A stretch of 64,000 nt of DNA, from contig CAYNHQ010000001.1 in NCBI GenBank assembly GCA_964397255.1, positions 186,001-250,000 on the forward strand, written 5' to 3'. This DNA is from CAYNHQ01 sp964397255. Lineage in GTDB: Bacteria; Bdellovibrionota_G; JALEGL01; DATDPG01. The translations under genes and the position numbers were made by a program. Of the stretch, positions 35,377 to 42,508 are shown piece by piece; position 1 is the stretch's first letter; each line of letters starts with the position of its first letter. The notes beneath the pieces are model-generated. The model saw only the letters and a program-made list of their open reading frames with translations. It did not search any database and was not told the DNA's origin.

Positions 35377-35751
35377 CTACGATTTCAAGGTGTGAAGAAC
35401 GGAGAAGATATTTTCGAGCGTCGAATCGTTTTGAGCCCGATGCTGAACAAACCGAATCCCCATGCCGTTGGGGCCGATTCTTTTTTTTCCATTTTTCTGT
35501 TTTCGAGACCAAACGACTTCGCCCTCCAAATGAAATTGCATAGGAAGAGCATCCTTTCGGAATCGGAAGAAGAGGCGCGAACCCTCTGGAAGAGGTGAGG
35601 AGGTCTCCACAAACATCCCTCCACGGCTAACATTTAACGTGTTTCCGATCATCTGGCCCTGTGGACCCTTAAATTCAACGGGGAGAGATAGAGTTAGGCG
35701 ATTGGATAATCGTTCGACGTGGATGGAACTGGGAGCGGCGTGGTTCTCCAC
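35377..35751 (-). CDS. Single-domain PilZ protein
   Basis: 124-aa PilZ domain: HVERLSNRLTLSLPVEFKG, NVSRGGMFVETSSPLPEGSRLFFRFR, then GEVVWSRKQKNGKKRIGPNGMGIRFVQH. It has (D/N)xSxxG but a weaker N-terminal arginine motif than its paralogues. It is the first gene of the minus-strand group leading to the TMTC/TPR protein and pyrD. Its TAG stop at 35377-35379 is followed in the same reading frame by the TMTC/TPR coding sequence. Confidence 0.85.
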   Translation of the reverse strand: MENHAAPSSIHVERLSNRLTLSLPVEFKGPQGQMIGNTLNVSRGGMFVETSSPLPEGSRLFFRFRKDALPMQFHLEGEVVWSRKQKNGKKRIGPNGMGIRFVQHRAQNDSTLENIFSVLHTLKS

Positions 35752-35851
35752 AAGTGATTCCTAATTTTCAGTATAGACCTTCATCTCGCCCCATTCCAGA
35801 TGGAACCTGTGGATTATTTGGAACCTTTTTTTGTTAAAAACAGTCAACTAG

Positions 35852-35926
35852 TTAAAATTGCTTGAATTTTAATTTCCACAGCCAGGGATAAATTACCATA
35901 TATTGTAATGTAATTCGATGGTAATT
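35852..35926. repeat. AT-rich inverted repeats upstream of tRNA-Leu
   Basis: The 249-bp gene-free stretch 35752-36000 is very AT-rich. It contains a perfect 8-bp inverted repeat TTAAAATT-gcttg-AATTTTAA (35852-35872) and a perfect 9-bp inverted repeat AATTACCAT...ATGGTAATT with 18-bp spacing (35891-35926). A short GCCT-gaa-AGGC (35931-35941) lies just downstream. They lie between the divergent PilZ gene and tRNA-Leu. They could be operators, curved-DNA or protein-binding sites; none has a terminator shape. Confidence 0.55.
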
Positions 35927-35932
35927 AGCTGC

Positions 35933-35962
35933 CTGAAAGGCTTGAATTCCCCTCCGCATAAT
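35933..35962 (+). promoter_or_regulatory. Putative tRNA-Leu promoter
   Basis: CTGAAA (35933-35938, 4 of 6) and CATAAT (35957-35962, 5 of 6) with an 18-bp spacer lie 38 bp upstream of the mature tRNA 5' end. The -35 box sits in the short hairpin GCCTGAAAGGC. Position and -10 quality fit a tRNA promoter; the -35 is only fair. Confidence 0.4.
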
Positions 35963-36000
35963 GCTCAAAAAGTGATGTTACGGTAGGATTCGCGAAACAC

Positions 36001-36087
36001 GCGAACGTGGCGGAATTGGCAGACGCACCAGATTCAGGGTCTGGCGGGAGCAATCTCGTGGGGGTTCAAGTCCCCCCGTTCGCACCA
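36001..36087 (+). tRNA. tRNA-Leu (anticodon CAG)
   Basis: The acceptor arms GCGAACG (36001-36007) and CGTTCGC (36077-36083) pair perfectly, with discriminator A and an encoded CCA end at 36085-36087. The anticodon stem CCAGA/TCTGG encloses loop TTCAGGG, giving anticodon CAG. A long variable arm and the GGTTCAAGTCC T-loop fit a class II leucine tRNA. It reads CUG codons and is the only tRNA gene I find in the window. Confidence 0.96.
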
Positions 36088-36097
36088 AGTCGGGATA

Positions 36098-36126
36098 TTG
36101 GCAAATAGGCGAGAGCACCTTAGAGT
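36098..36126 (+). promoter_or_regulatory. Putative promoter of the Hsp70 gene
   Basis: TTGGCA (36098-36103, 5 of 6) and TAGAGT (36121-36126, 4 of 6) are spaced exactly 17 bp between the tRNA-Leu end and the Hsp70 ATG at 36138. Only 11 bases separate the -10 box from the start codon, predicting a leader of about four bases. No Shine-Dalgarno is visible. The gene could also be read through from the tRNA promoter. Confidence 0.45.
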
Positions 36127-36137
36127 TTCTCTACTCC

Positions 36138-37745
36138 ATGGATAAAAACATCGTCTTGGGAATTGATTTGGGAACCACCTACTCCTGCGCCGCATACCTC
36201 CACGCCGGGAAGCCAAAAATCATCCCATCTGAAAAGGGATATGCCACGGTGCCATCAGTGGTGGGTCTTACGCGGAAAGGGGAAGTGGTTGTCGGCCAGC
36301 CCGCGCTAGATCAGATGGTCACGAAACCTGAGGACACGATTTACAGCTCCAAACGTTTGATCGGACGAAAATTCAATTCGCTGATTGTTCAACGAATGAA
36401 ACAGCTCATGACGTACTCGATTGTCGAGGGGCCTAACATGGAGACGGCCGTTATGCTGGGAATGACCCGCTACACGCTCCCCCAAATTTCCGCGCTGATC
36501 TTGGGAGAAATTCGCGAAGTCGCCCAACGGATGTTGGAAACAGAGATCAATCGAGCCGTGATCACCGTTCCGGCATACTACAGCGACAATCAACGACAGG
36601 CGGTTCGTGAAGCCGGAAGACTCGCAGGTCTTACCGTTGAAAGAATTATCAATGAGCCGACTGCCGCCGCCCTGGCCTATGGATACAACAAAGGGCTCAA
36701 TCAGAAAATTCTCATTTTTGATCTCGGAGGCGGAACGTTTGACGTCTCCATTCTCCATCTTCAAGCCAATGAATTTCGTGTGCTTGCCACAGGAGGCGAT
36801 ACGTTTTTGGGAGGTGTGGATTTTGACCAGCGGATCGTGACGTACGTCATCGATAAATTTAAGGAGGCCACGGGAAAAGATCTTCGCGGCGAGAAGGTAC
36901 CGATCGAACGTGTTCGCGCAGCGGCCGAACGAGTGAAACGGGAACTCTCCAGTGAGAAGAACGCGAAAATTCAGCTTCCTTTCATCACGCAAATCAAAGG
37001 CGATCCAGTCGACCTCGACTTGGTTCTTACGCGAGACCAACTCAATCAACTGACGGGGGATTTGGTCGACCGAACCATGACCCTTTGTGATCGCGTCATG
37101 ACCTCTGGAAACTTAAAGGTAAAGGACATTGATGAAGTTCTTCTTGTCGGCGGACAGACTCGAATGCCTCTGGTTCAAGACAAAATCGAAAAACATTTCG
37201 GGAAAACTCCGCGGAAAGGAGTTCATCCAGATGAAGTCGTGGCTTGCGGCGCAGCGATCCTAGGTGGCTTCCTCGCCCAGGGAACAAAAATAAAGTTGAA
37301 AGACGTACTTTCCATTCCCATAGGAATCGCCCTGCCAAATGGAAAATTCAAACCCGTCTTGGAGCAAAACACACCGATACCTGCAGCCAAAGCTTATAAG
37401 GTTTCCGTCCCGCCGGGTGCTCCACTTGAGGTGGATGTTTATCAGGGAGACAAGGCAACCGTAGTAGACAACGAATATATAGGCTCATTTAAATTCCCCG
37501 CCCCCCGTGAAGGAGAGAAGAAATCGGCCCTGTTGGAACTTCGGTTTCAGCTCTCGGAGGAATGTCTCTTGACGGTGGAGGCTCGAAACGCTGAAACCGG
37601 TGCGGTAACATCGCAAAAGATGACGACCCTTCAAACACCGAAAAGTCTCCGCGATGGATTGGCGACAGCCATGGGCGAAAAGGATGCGAAGAACGACTCA
37701 TCGCTTCGCTCTTTCGCGAAAAAAGTATTGGGAGACGACACTTGA
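36138..37745 (+). CDS. Hsp70 family protein (DnaK-like, shortened C-terminus)
   Basis: 535 aa with a full actin-like ATPase domain: IVLGIDLGTTYSCAAYL (phosphate 1), VITVPAYYSDNQRQAVREAGRLAGL, INEPTAAALAYGYN, ILIFDLGGGTFDVSIL (phosphate 2) and LLVGGQTRMPLVQ. The substrate-binding beta domain follows, but the helical lid and acidic tail of canonical DnaK (about 610-640 aa) are missing. No dnaJ or grpE lies nearby, so it is more likely a specialised paralogue than the housekeeping DnaK. A two-PilZ gene follows about 100 bp downstream on the same strand. Confidence 0.9.
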   Translation: MDKNIVLGIDLGTTYSCAAYLHAGKPKIIPSEKGYATVPSVVGLTRKGEVVVGQPALDQMVTKPEDTIYSSKRLIGRKFNSLIVQRMKQLMTYSIVEGPNMETAVMLGMTRYTLPQISALILGEIREVAQRMLETEINRAVITVPAYYSDNQRQAVREAGRLAGLTVERIINEPTAAALAYGYNKGLNQKILIFDLGGGTFDVSILHLQANEFRVLATGGDTFLGGVDFDQRIVTYVIDKFKEATGKDLRGEKVPIERVRAAAERVKRELSSEKNAKIQLPFITQIKGDPVDLDLVLTRDQLNQLTGDLVDRTMTLCDRVMTSGNLKVKDIDEVLLVGGQTRMPLVQDKIEKHFGKTPRKGVHPDEVVACGAAILGGFLAQGTKIKLKDVLSIPIGIALPNGKFKPVLEQNTPIPAAKAYKVSVPPGAPLEVDVYQGDKATVVDNEYIGSFKFPAPREGEKKSALLELRFQLSEECLLTVEARNAETGAVTSQKMTTLQTPKSLRDGLATAMGEKDAKNDSSLRSFAKKVLGDDT

Positions 37746-37842
37746 CGACAAGGGATTGGGATCAGCCCGACGTTTGGTTGGTTGCGCTCGTCCTTTTTCT
37801 TGCCGGGGCCTTGGCGTTCGTGGAATATTGTTGCTCTATCTG

Positions 37843-38553
37843 ATGGATGCAATGACAGCAGAACCTCTTCAAATCGCTGAACGGCGAATTTCGCCCCGAG
37901 TCGAAACAAGGGTAAAGATTCGTTATAGCGAAATAAGTGAGCTGTTCTTCGGAAACTTGAGTAAAAGCGGGGTTTTTTTGGAAACCGCCCACCCGTTTGC
38001 TGCTGTTGGTGAAAAACTTCAGTTGGAAATGACGCTCCCGGGTGCCGAAGACGCCGTAAAGGTTACGGGGAAGGTCATTCGAATCGTAGGGCCCCACAAA
38101 GTGGGACCCGCGCCGGGAATGGGAATCGAGTTTCTTCGAATCGAAACGCGACAGGTAAAGACTTTCGAGCGCATGATCGACCGTCTGTTGGATGCGCGGG
38201 GCATCGGTAGCCGGAAACATCCACGCCTCAATATGCAGTTGGTCGTTAAGCTGAGTTCCAGGGCGGATATCCGCGATGCGATTTCTGAAAATCTAAGCCG
38301 TGGGGGCATTTTCGTAAAAACGCCGATCAATGGTTATGTACTTGGCGATTCCGTTCGGGTTCTTCTGGTTCATCCGGCATCCAAGCGAAAATTCGAGGTC
38401 GACGCGAAGGTTGTTCACCTCCGAAAGGGAGAATCACGGATTCGGTCGGATTTCATTGAGGGTCTCGGGATTCAGTTCATCAATTTGTCGGCATCACGAC
38501 GAACCGACATGTCGGATTTCTTACGAAGCATTCTTGCCGGTAAGCGCCGCTAA
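37843..38553 (+). CDS. Tandem PilZ-domain protein
   Basis: 236 aa from ATG 37843 (a second ATG lies at 37852). Two PilZ domains: the first has AERRISPRVETRVKIRY and GNLSKSGVFLETAHPF, the second RKHPRLNMQLVVKLS and ENLSRGGIFVKTPI. Both end with the GMGIEF or GLGIQF block of the Myxococcus family. In-frame sequence back to 37654 overlaps the Hsp70 gene and looks non-coding. It probably binds c-di-GMP, perhaps two molecules or as an intramolecular dimer. It converges with the YihY gene, overlapping by 4 bp. Confidence 0.86.
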   Translation: MDAMTAEPLQIAERRISPRVETRVKIRYSEISELFFGNLSKSGVFLETAHPFAAVGEKLQLEMTLPGAEDAVKVTGKVIRIVGPHKVGPAPGMGIEFLRIETRQVKTFERMIDRLLDARGIGSRKHPRLNMQLVVKLSSRADIRDAISENLSRGGIFVKTPINGYVLGDSVRVLLVHPASKRKFEVDAKVVHLRKGESRIRSDFIEGLGIQFINLSASRRTDMSDFLRSILAGKRR

Positions 38554-39503
38554 TATTTCCGAGTTACAGGCCGAATTTGATGAAGACTCAGTTCGTGAAG
38601 AGTCTTCATGTTTTGAAGTGTGAAAGAGAGTTCAACACCGAACAGCACAATGATCCAACTGATGTAGACCCAAACCATTAGAACCGGCAACAGCCCCAAT
38701 GATCCATATACTTTACTGTAAGGAATGACTTTCAATACATAAAGGTTGAAACCGATCTTCGCACACTCGAAGAGAATGGTGGAGACCATGGCTCCCGCGA
38801 GCGCAGGTTTCGTTTTGACTTTAGTATTGGGAAGGTACTTGTAGAGGAAGAAAATGGAGAGAAAGGTCATTACGATCGGCGCTACGACATACATCATTCG
38901 GACAATTCTGGTGAGAGTGCTCCAGCCGCCCAGGATTTTCAGCTCTTGTAATTTTCCGGAAAGATAAAGGGAGGATACAAGAAAAATGGGAACCATAATT
39001 AAAAGAGCGGCGAGAATTTGAAACCGGGCTGCAATCGTTCGATGTGATCGAATGTTCCATATATTGTTGAACGATTTTTCAACCGTTTTAAACAGAGAAT
39101 AGGTTGTAAAAACCATTCCAATTACACCCACTATGCCCAGTGCACGCGTGTGAAGTGTATCCACGAATTTATCGATATATTGAATGACCCCGCCCGCGGC
39201 ATCGGCGACGAACGAACGGAGTATCCACTCCTGTGCCTTTAGGCTGAATGTCTCCATTTTTCCGGCCATTTTAAAATAGATCATAAAAAGGGCTGTGACC
39301 GGTACGAGAGAAAGAATCGTGGTATACGAAAGTGCTGCCGCACGTAGTAGGCAATCATTTCGCGTTAATTCGCGGGCAACATGAAAGGAAAGGCGGAGAA
39401 GATAAATAGCAGTTCGTTTCAGCCGCTTGGCGCTGGGAGCCTCTTCAAATATGAGATTCATCGCGCGTGCGCGAAGTTTGTGAAGCGTTTCTTCTCGGCC
39501 CAT
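38550..39503 (-). CDS. YihY/BrkB family inner-membrane protein
   Basis: 317 aa with about six membrane helices. CLLRAAALSYTTILSLVPVTALFMIYFK is the diagnostic N-terminal block of the YihY/BrkB (formerly RNase BN) family, and YGSLGLLPVLMVWVYISWIIVLFGVELSF the C-terminal one. Biochemical role uncertain; the old ribonuclease label is no longer accepted. It is divergent from def, with only 20 bp between the two start codons. Confidence 0.92.
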   Translation of the reverse strand: MGREETLHKLRARAMNLIFEEAPSAKRLKRTAIYLLRLSFHVARELTRNDCLLRAAALSYTTILSLVPVTALFMIYFKMAGKMETFSLKAQEWILRSFVADAAGGVIQYIDKFVDTLHTRALGIVGVIGMVFTTYSLFKTVEKSFNNIWNIRSHRTIAARFQILAALLIMVPIFLVSSLYLSGKLQELKILGGWSTLTRIVRMMYVVAPIVMTFLSIFFLYKYLPNTKVKTKPALAGAMVSTILFECAKIGFNLYVLKVIPYSKVYGSLGLLPVLMVWVYISWIIVLFGVELSFTLQNMKTLHELSLHQIRPVTRKY

Positions 39504-39523
39504 TTGAGGCTATTATATAGAAA
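39504..39523. promoter_or_regulatory. 20-bp bidirectional start region between YihY gene and def
   Basis: The whole gap between two divergent ATG codons is 20 bp. On the minus strand it contains a perfect TATAAT (39512-39517), eight bases from the YihY ATG. On the plus strand TATTAT (39511-39516, 5 of 6) lies seven bases from the def ATG. No Shine-Dalgarno fits on either side and no good -35 is visible in the flanking coding sequence. If used, both transcripts would be leaderless. Confidence 0.4.
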
Positions 39524-40072
39524 ATGGCGGTACGAACGATTTTAACTTATCCCGATCCGAAACTGACGCGGGTGTCTGAACCGGTGGAGCGATTTGATAG
39601 TAAATTAAGCGACCTCGTGTCCGATATGGTGGAAACTATGCGCCTTGCACCCGGAATTGGGTTGGCCGCACCACAGGTTGGGGTTCCCATTCGGTTAATC
39701 GTGGTCGAAGTTCCACCTGAACGGGAGGGGAAAGAAGTGGAGGGTGAGAAACCGATTCTCTACACGGTCTGTAATCCGGTCATTACCCAGCGATCGGGAG
39801 AAGCAAAAATGGAAGAGGGGTGTCTCAGCGTCCCGGGACTGTATGTGGAGGTGGATCGGTCAGCCGAGGTGACCATCGAAGGAAAGCTTCCCAGCGGCGC
39901 TCCATTCTCACTCGACGCCAATGGTCTCCTCGCGATTTGCTTCCAGCATGAAATTGATCACTTGCAGGGAAAACTTCTGGTCAATTATGTCAGCTCCGTG
40001 AAGCGGGAACTTTACAAACAGGAAGTAAAGAAACGAAAAGCGGAGACCGTGGACGCCCGCAAAGCCCTTTAA
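39524..40072 (+). CDS. def: Peptide deformylase
   Basis: Metal enzyme that removes the formyl group from nascent N-terminal formyl-methionine. 182 aa. All three motifs are present: GIGLAAPQVG at 44-53, EEGCLSVPG with metal ligand Cys100, and QHEIDHLQGK with His142, His146 and catalytic Glu143. It is followed after 7 bp by fmt, the enzyme that adds the same formyl group, the usual pairing. It heads a plus-strand operon def-fmt-PASTA-rpe-RSH-like. Confidence 0.97.
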   Translation: MAVRTILTYPDPKLTRVSEPVERFDSKLSDLVSDMVETMRLAPGIGLAAPQVGVPIRLIVVEVPPEREGKEVEGEKPILYTVCNPVITQRSGEAKMEEGCLSVPGLYVEVDRSAEVTIEGKLPSGAPFSLDANGLLAICFQHEIDHLQGKLLVNYVSSVKRELYKQEVKKRKAETVDARKAL

Positions 40073-40079
40073 CGTCTCC

Positions 40080-41015
40080 ATGAAAACGTCGCCGATTGTT
40101 TTTTTTGGTACGCCTTCCTTTGCGGTGGCGAGTCTCGAAGCGCTACTCAAGAGTGGGCGAAAAGTTCCTCTGGTGATCACACAGCCCGATCGTCCCTCCG
40201 GGCGTGGCAGAAAACTCTCTCCGCCACCAGTAAAACTTTTTTGTGAGGCACATGGAATTCCTTTTCAGCAGCCATCCAAGATGAAGGCTCTTTCATTCCA
40301 TGATGAGCTTCGTTCCGTGGGCGCTCCTCTCTTTGTCGTGGCCGCTTATGGAAGAATCCTTCCCCCGGCAATTCTCTCCATCCCCACACTCACGTTAAAT
40401 GTTCACGCGTCACTTCTTCCTCGCTGGAGAGGGGCCGGCCCAATCGAGCACGCCATTCTAGCCGGCGATGCCACGACGGGAATTTCAATCATGCGCTTGG
40501 TGGAAGAAATGGATGCCGGGGACATTTTACTCCGGAAAGAAACCCCCATAGGAGAAAATGAAACCGCCGGCGAGCTTTCCGAGCGTCTTGCGGTCCTGGG
40601 CGGAAAGGCATTGATCGAGGCTCTCGATGTAATGGATCATGGGACGGAACATTTTGAAGCCCAAGATATGTCGCAGGTGACGTTCTCACCCCCGATTGAA
40701 GTGAATGAAGCGAAACTAGACTGGAATCGACCCGCTCTCGAAGTGCATCATCGCGTCTCCGCCATGAATCCTCGTCCGGGGGCCCATACGTCCGATGGAA
40801 AATGGCGCATTAAAATATGGCGGACCACACTTACCGACCAAGATGTTGGAAAGTCGCGGCCGGGAGAAATTCGGGCACACTCGGGAAAACTGGAAATAGC
40901 GACCCAGGATCGCTGGATTGAAATCGTAGAAATTCAACGTGAGGGAAAGAGCCGGCAACAAACTACCCAATTCTTGGCCGGTTATTCGGTCGGCGAAGGC
41001 CAGAGATGGAGCTAA
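40080..41015 (+). CDS. fmt: Methionyl-tRNA formyltransferase
   Basis: Transfers formyl from 10-formyl-THF to initiator Met-tRNA. 311 aa. IVFFGTPSFAVASLEALL at the start, VVAAYGRILPPAILS, LNVHASLLPRWRGAGPIEHAIL (HxSLLPxxRG motif) and TGISIMRLVEEMDAGDILL are all standard, and the C-terminal tRNA-binding domain follows (NPRPGAHT). It overlaps the PASTA gene start by 10 bp. Confidence 0.97.
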   Translation: MKTSPIVFFGTPSFAVASLEALLKSGRKVPLVITQPDRPSGRGRKLSPPPVKLFCEAHGIPFQQPSKMKALSFHDELRSVGAPLFVVAAYGRILPPAILSIPTLTLNVHASLLPRWRGAGPIEHAILAGDATTGISIMRLVEEMDAGDILLRKETPIGENETAGELSERLAVLGGKALIEALDVMDHGTEHFEAQDMSQVTFSPPIEVNEAKLDWNRPALEVHHRVSAMNPRPGAHTSDGKWRIKIWRTTLTDQDVGKSRPGEIRAHSGKLEIATQDRWIEIVEIQREGKSRQQTTQFLAGYSVGEGQRWS

Positions 41016-41821
41016 TTTCTCTTCGAAAGAGAGAGTGGGTTTCCTACGCACTCCTTTTTTTTATTGCCGTGGCCAGTTCCGCCGCTTGGACCATTTCATT
41101 TCTGGTACGAAGCGTGGGTGACGAAGAGGTACCTACCCTTTTGGGCATGACCTTAATCGAAGCGAAACATTTGCTGGAGACTAAAAAATTATCGTTGGAA
41201 GTCACGGGGGGACAATTTTCGGAAGATATTCCGACGAGCAACATTATCTCTCAATCCATTTCATCGGGAGAACGCGTAAGGCAGGGAAGAACCATTGGCG
41301 TCGAAATATCCAAAGGAGCGCGCGAGCAAATCGCTCCTCGCATCGTGGGGCTTCGTCGCTCCGCTGCCGATGCGGTTCTAAAAGCTTCCGATCTCGGAAG
41401 TTTAGACTCGGGAAAGAGTTGTTCGGACCACCTCCCGGAGGAAAATATTTTGGCCCAGTCCCCCGAGGCAGGAGAAGTTGTCCGAGGAGGAAAAGTTCTT
41501 TTATTGACCTCCTCCGGAACATGTTCCAATCGCTTTGTGATGCCGCGAGTGGTGGGATCTTCGGCCGATCGAATGGTGCGCGAATTTGGACGACTCAAAT
41601 TTCAAAATCGAACGGAAAAAAAAGAGGTTCGAGAGGGCGCGACGCCGGGAACGATTGTCATGTCGAATATGGAACAGGGCTCGATTGTTCATCCTTCTGA
41701 TTTGTTTTCATGGGTCATTGCCGCGGCTCCTAGCCCCACCCCGGTGCCCTCTATTCTCGCGTCGCCTGAATCGAATGAGGAGATTCTGGTGGCCCCAACG
41801 GCAGAATCGACGCCGAATTAA
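41006..41821 (+). CDS. Membrane-anchored PASTA-domain protein
   Basis: 271 aa: a short cytosolic head, one membrane helix (YALLFFIAVASSAAWTISFLV, about residues 14-34) and three extracytoplasmic PASTA repeats beginning EEVPTLLGMTLIEAKHLLE, IAPRIVGLRRSAADAVLKA and FVMPRVVGSSADRMVREFG. A Pro/Ser tail ends the protein. PASTA repeats bind peptidoglycan fragments. There is no kinase or transpeptidase domain, so it is a PASTA-only protein, as in the fmt-rpe region of other Deltaproteobacteria. Confidence 0.87.
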   Translation: MELISLRKREWVSYALLFFIAVASSAAWTISFLVRSVGDEEVPTLLGMTLIEAKHLLETKKLSLEVTGGQFSEDIPTSNIISQSISSGERVRQGRTIGVEISKGAREQIAPRIVGLRRSAADAVLKASDLGSLDSGKSCSDHLPEENILAQSPEAGEVVRGGKVLLLTSSGTCSNRFVMPRVVGSSADRMVREFGRLKFQNRTEKKEVREGATPGTIVMSNMEQGSIVHPSDLFSWVIAAAPSPTPVPSILASPESNEEILVAPTAESTPN

Positions 41822-41832
41822 TTTGGCGTAAA

Positions 41833-42501
41833 ATGCGCGCTCCTATGGCCGTAATCGCTCCATCCATTCTTTCTGCCGATTTTGCCCGACTCAAGGAAGA
41901 GATAGCTGCTGTAGAGGAGGCGGGGGCCGATTGGATTCATCTCGACATCATGGATGGCCGATTTGTTCCCAATATCACGATTGGGCCCCCCGTTGTGGCG
42001 GCCATCCGTAAAACGACCAAACTACCGCTCGATGTTCATCTCATGATCGAAGAGCCGGAACGGTATGTGAAAGCCTTTCGGGAGGCGGGAGCCGACTGGA
42101 TATCCATTCATGTGGAATCGACGCGGCATCTTCAGCGTACATTGGTTCAGGTCAAAGAGGCCGGAGCCAAACCTTCGGTAGCTCTGAATCCGGCCACGCC
42201 TCTCTACTCTCTTGATCATGTTTGGGCGGACATGGAGATGGTTTTAGTCATGACTGTAAATCCCGGCTTTGGGGGTCAAAAATTTATTCCCGACATGCTC
42301 GACAAAGTGCGAAATCTAAAGAAAAAGGCCGAACGAATGGGGCCTCAGCTCAAAATTGAGGTCGATGGAGGGGTCGACGCAAAAAACATAAAAGCTTTGT
42401 CTGAAGCGGGAGCTTCCGTCTTTGTCGCTGGAAACGCTATTTTCGGTTCGGGCAACTACAGAGCGACCATCGCCGAAATGAGAAAAGCGACAACTTCCTA
42501 G
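41833..42501 (+). CDS. rpe: Ribulose-phosphate 3-epimerase
   Basis: TIM-barrel enzyme interconverting ribulose 5-phosphate and xylulose 5-phosphate. 222 aa. IAPSILSADFARLKEEI, WIHLDIMDGRFVPNITIGPPVV, LDVHLMIEEPERYV, VMTVNPGFGGQKFI and EVDGGVDAKNI carry the catalytic and metal-binding residues. The start may be 41833 or the ATG four codons on (MAVIAPS). It forms part of the def operon and complements rpiB at 1.9 kb in the pentose phosphate pathway. Confidence 0.96.
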   Translation: MRAPMAVIAPSILSADFARLKEEIAAVEEAGADWIHLDIMDGRFVPNITIGPPVVAAIRKTTKLPLDVHLMIEEPERYVKAFREAGADWISIHVESTRHLQRTLVQVKEAGAKPSVALNPATPLYSLDHVWADMEMVLVMTVNPGFGGQKFIPDMLDKVRNLKKKAERMGPQLKIEVDGGVDAKNIKALSEAGASVFVAGNAIFGSGNYRATIAEMRKATTS

Positions 42502-42508
42502 GAGTGAG

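Noticed and set aside
37654..37842. Longer start for the double PilZ protein
   Set aside because: This stretch overlaps the end of the Hsp70 gene in another frame and has no PilZ sequence; ATG 37843 fits the domain boundary.
38550..39503. Ribonuclease BN (rbn) label for the YihY-family gene
   Set aside because: The family is a membrane protein; the RNase BN activity belongs to another protein, so the old name would mislead.
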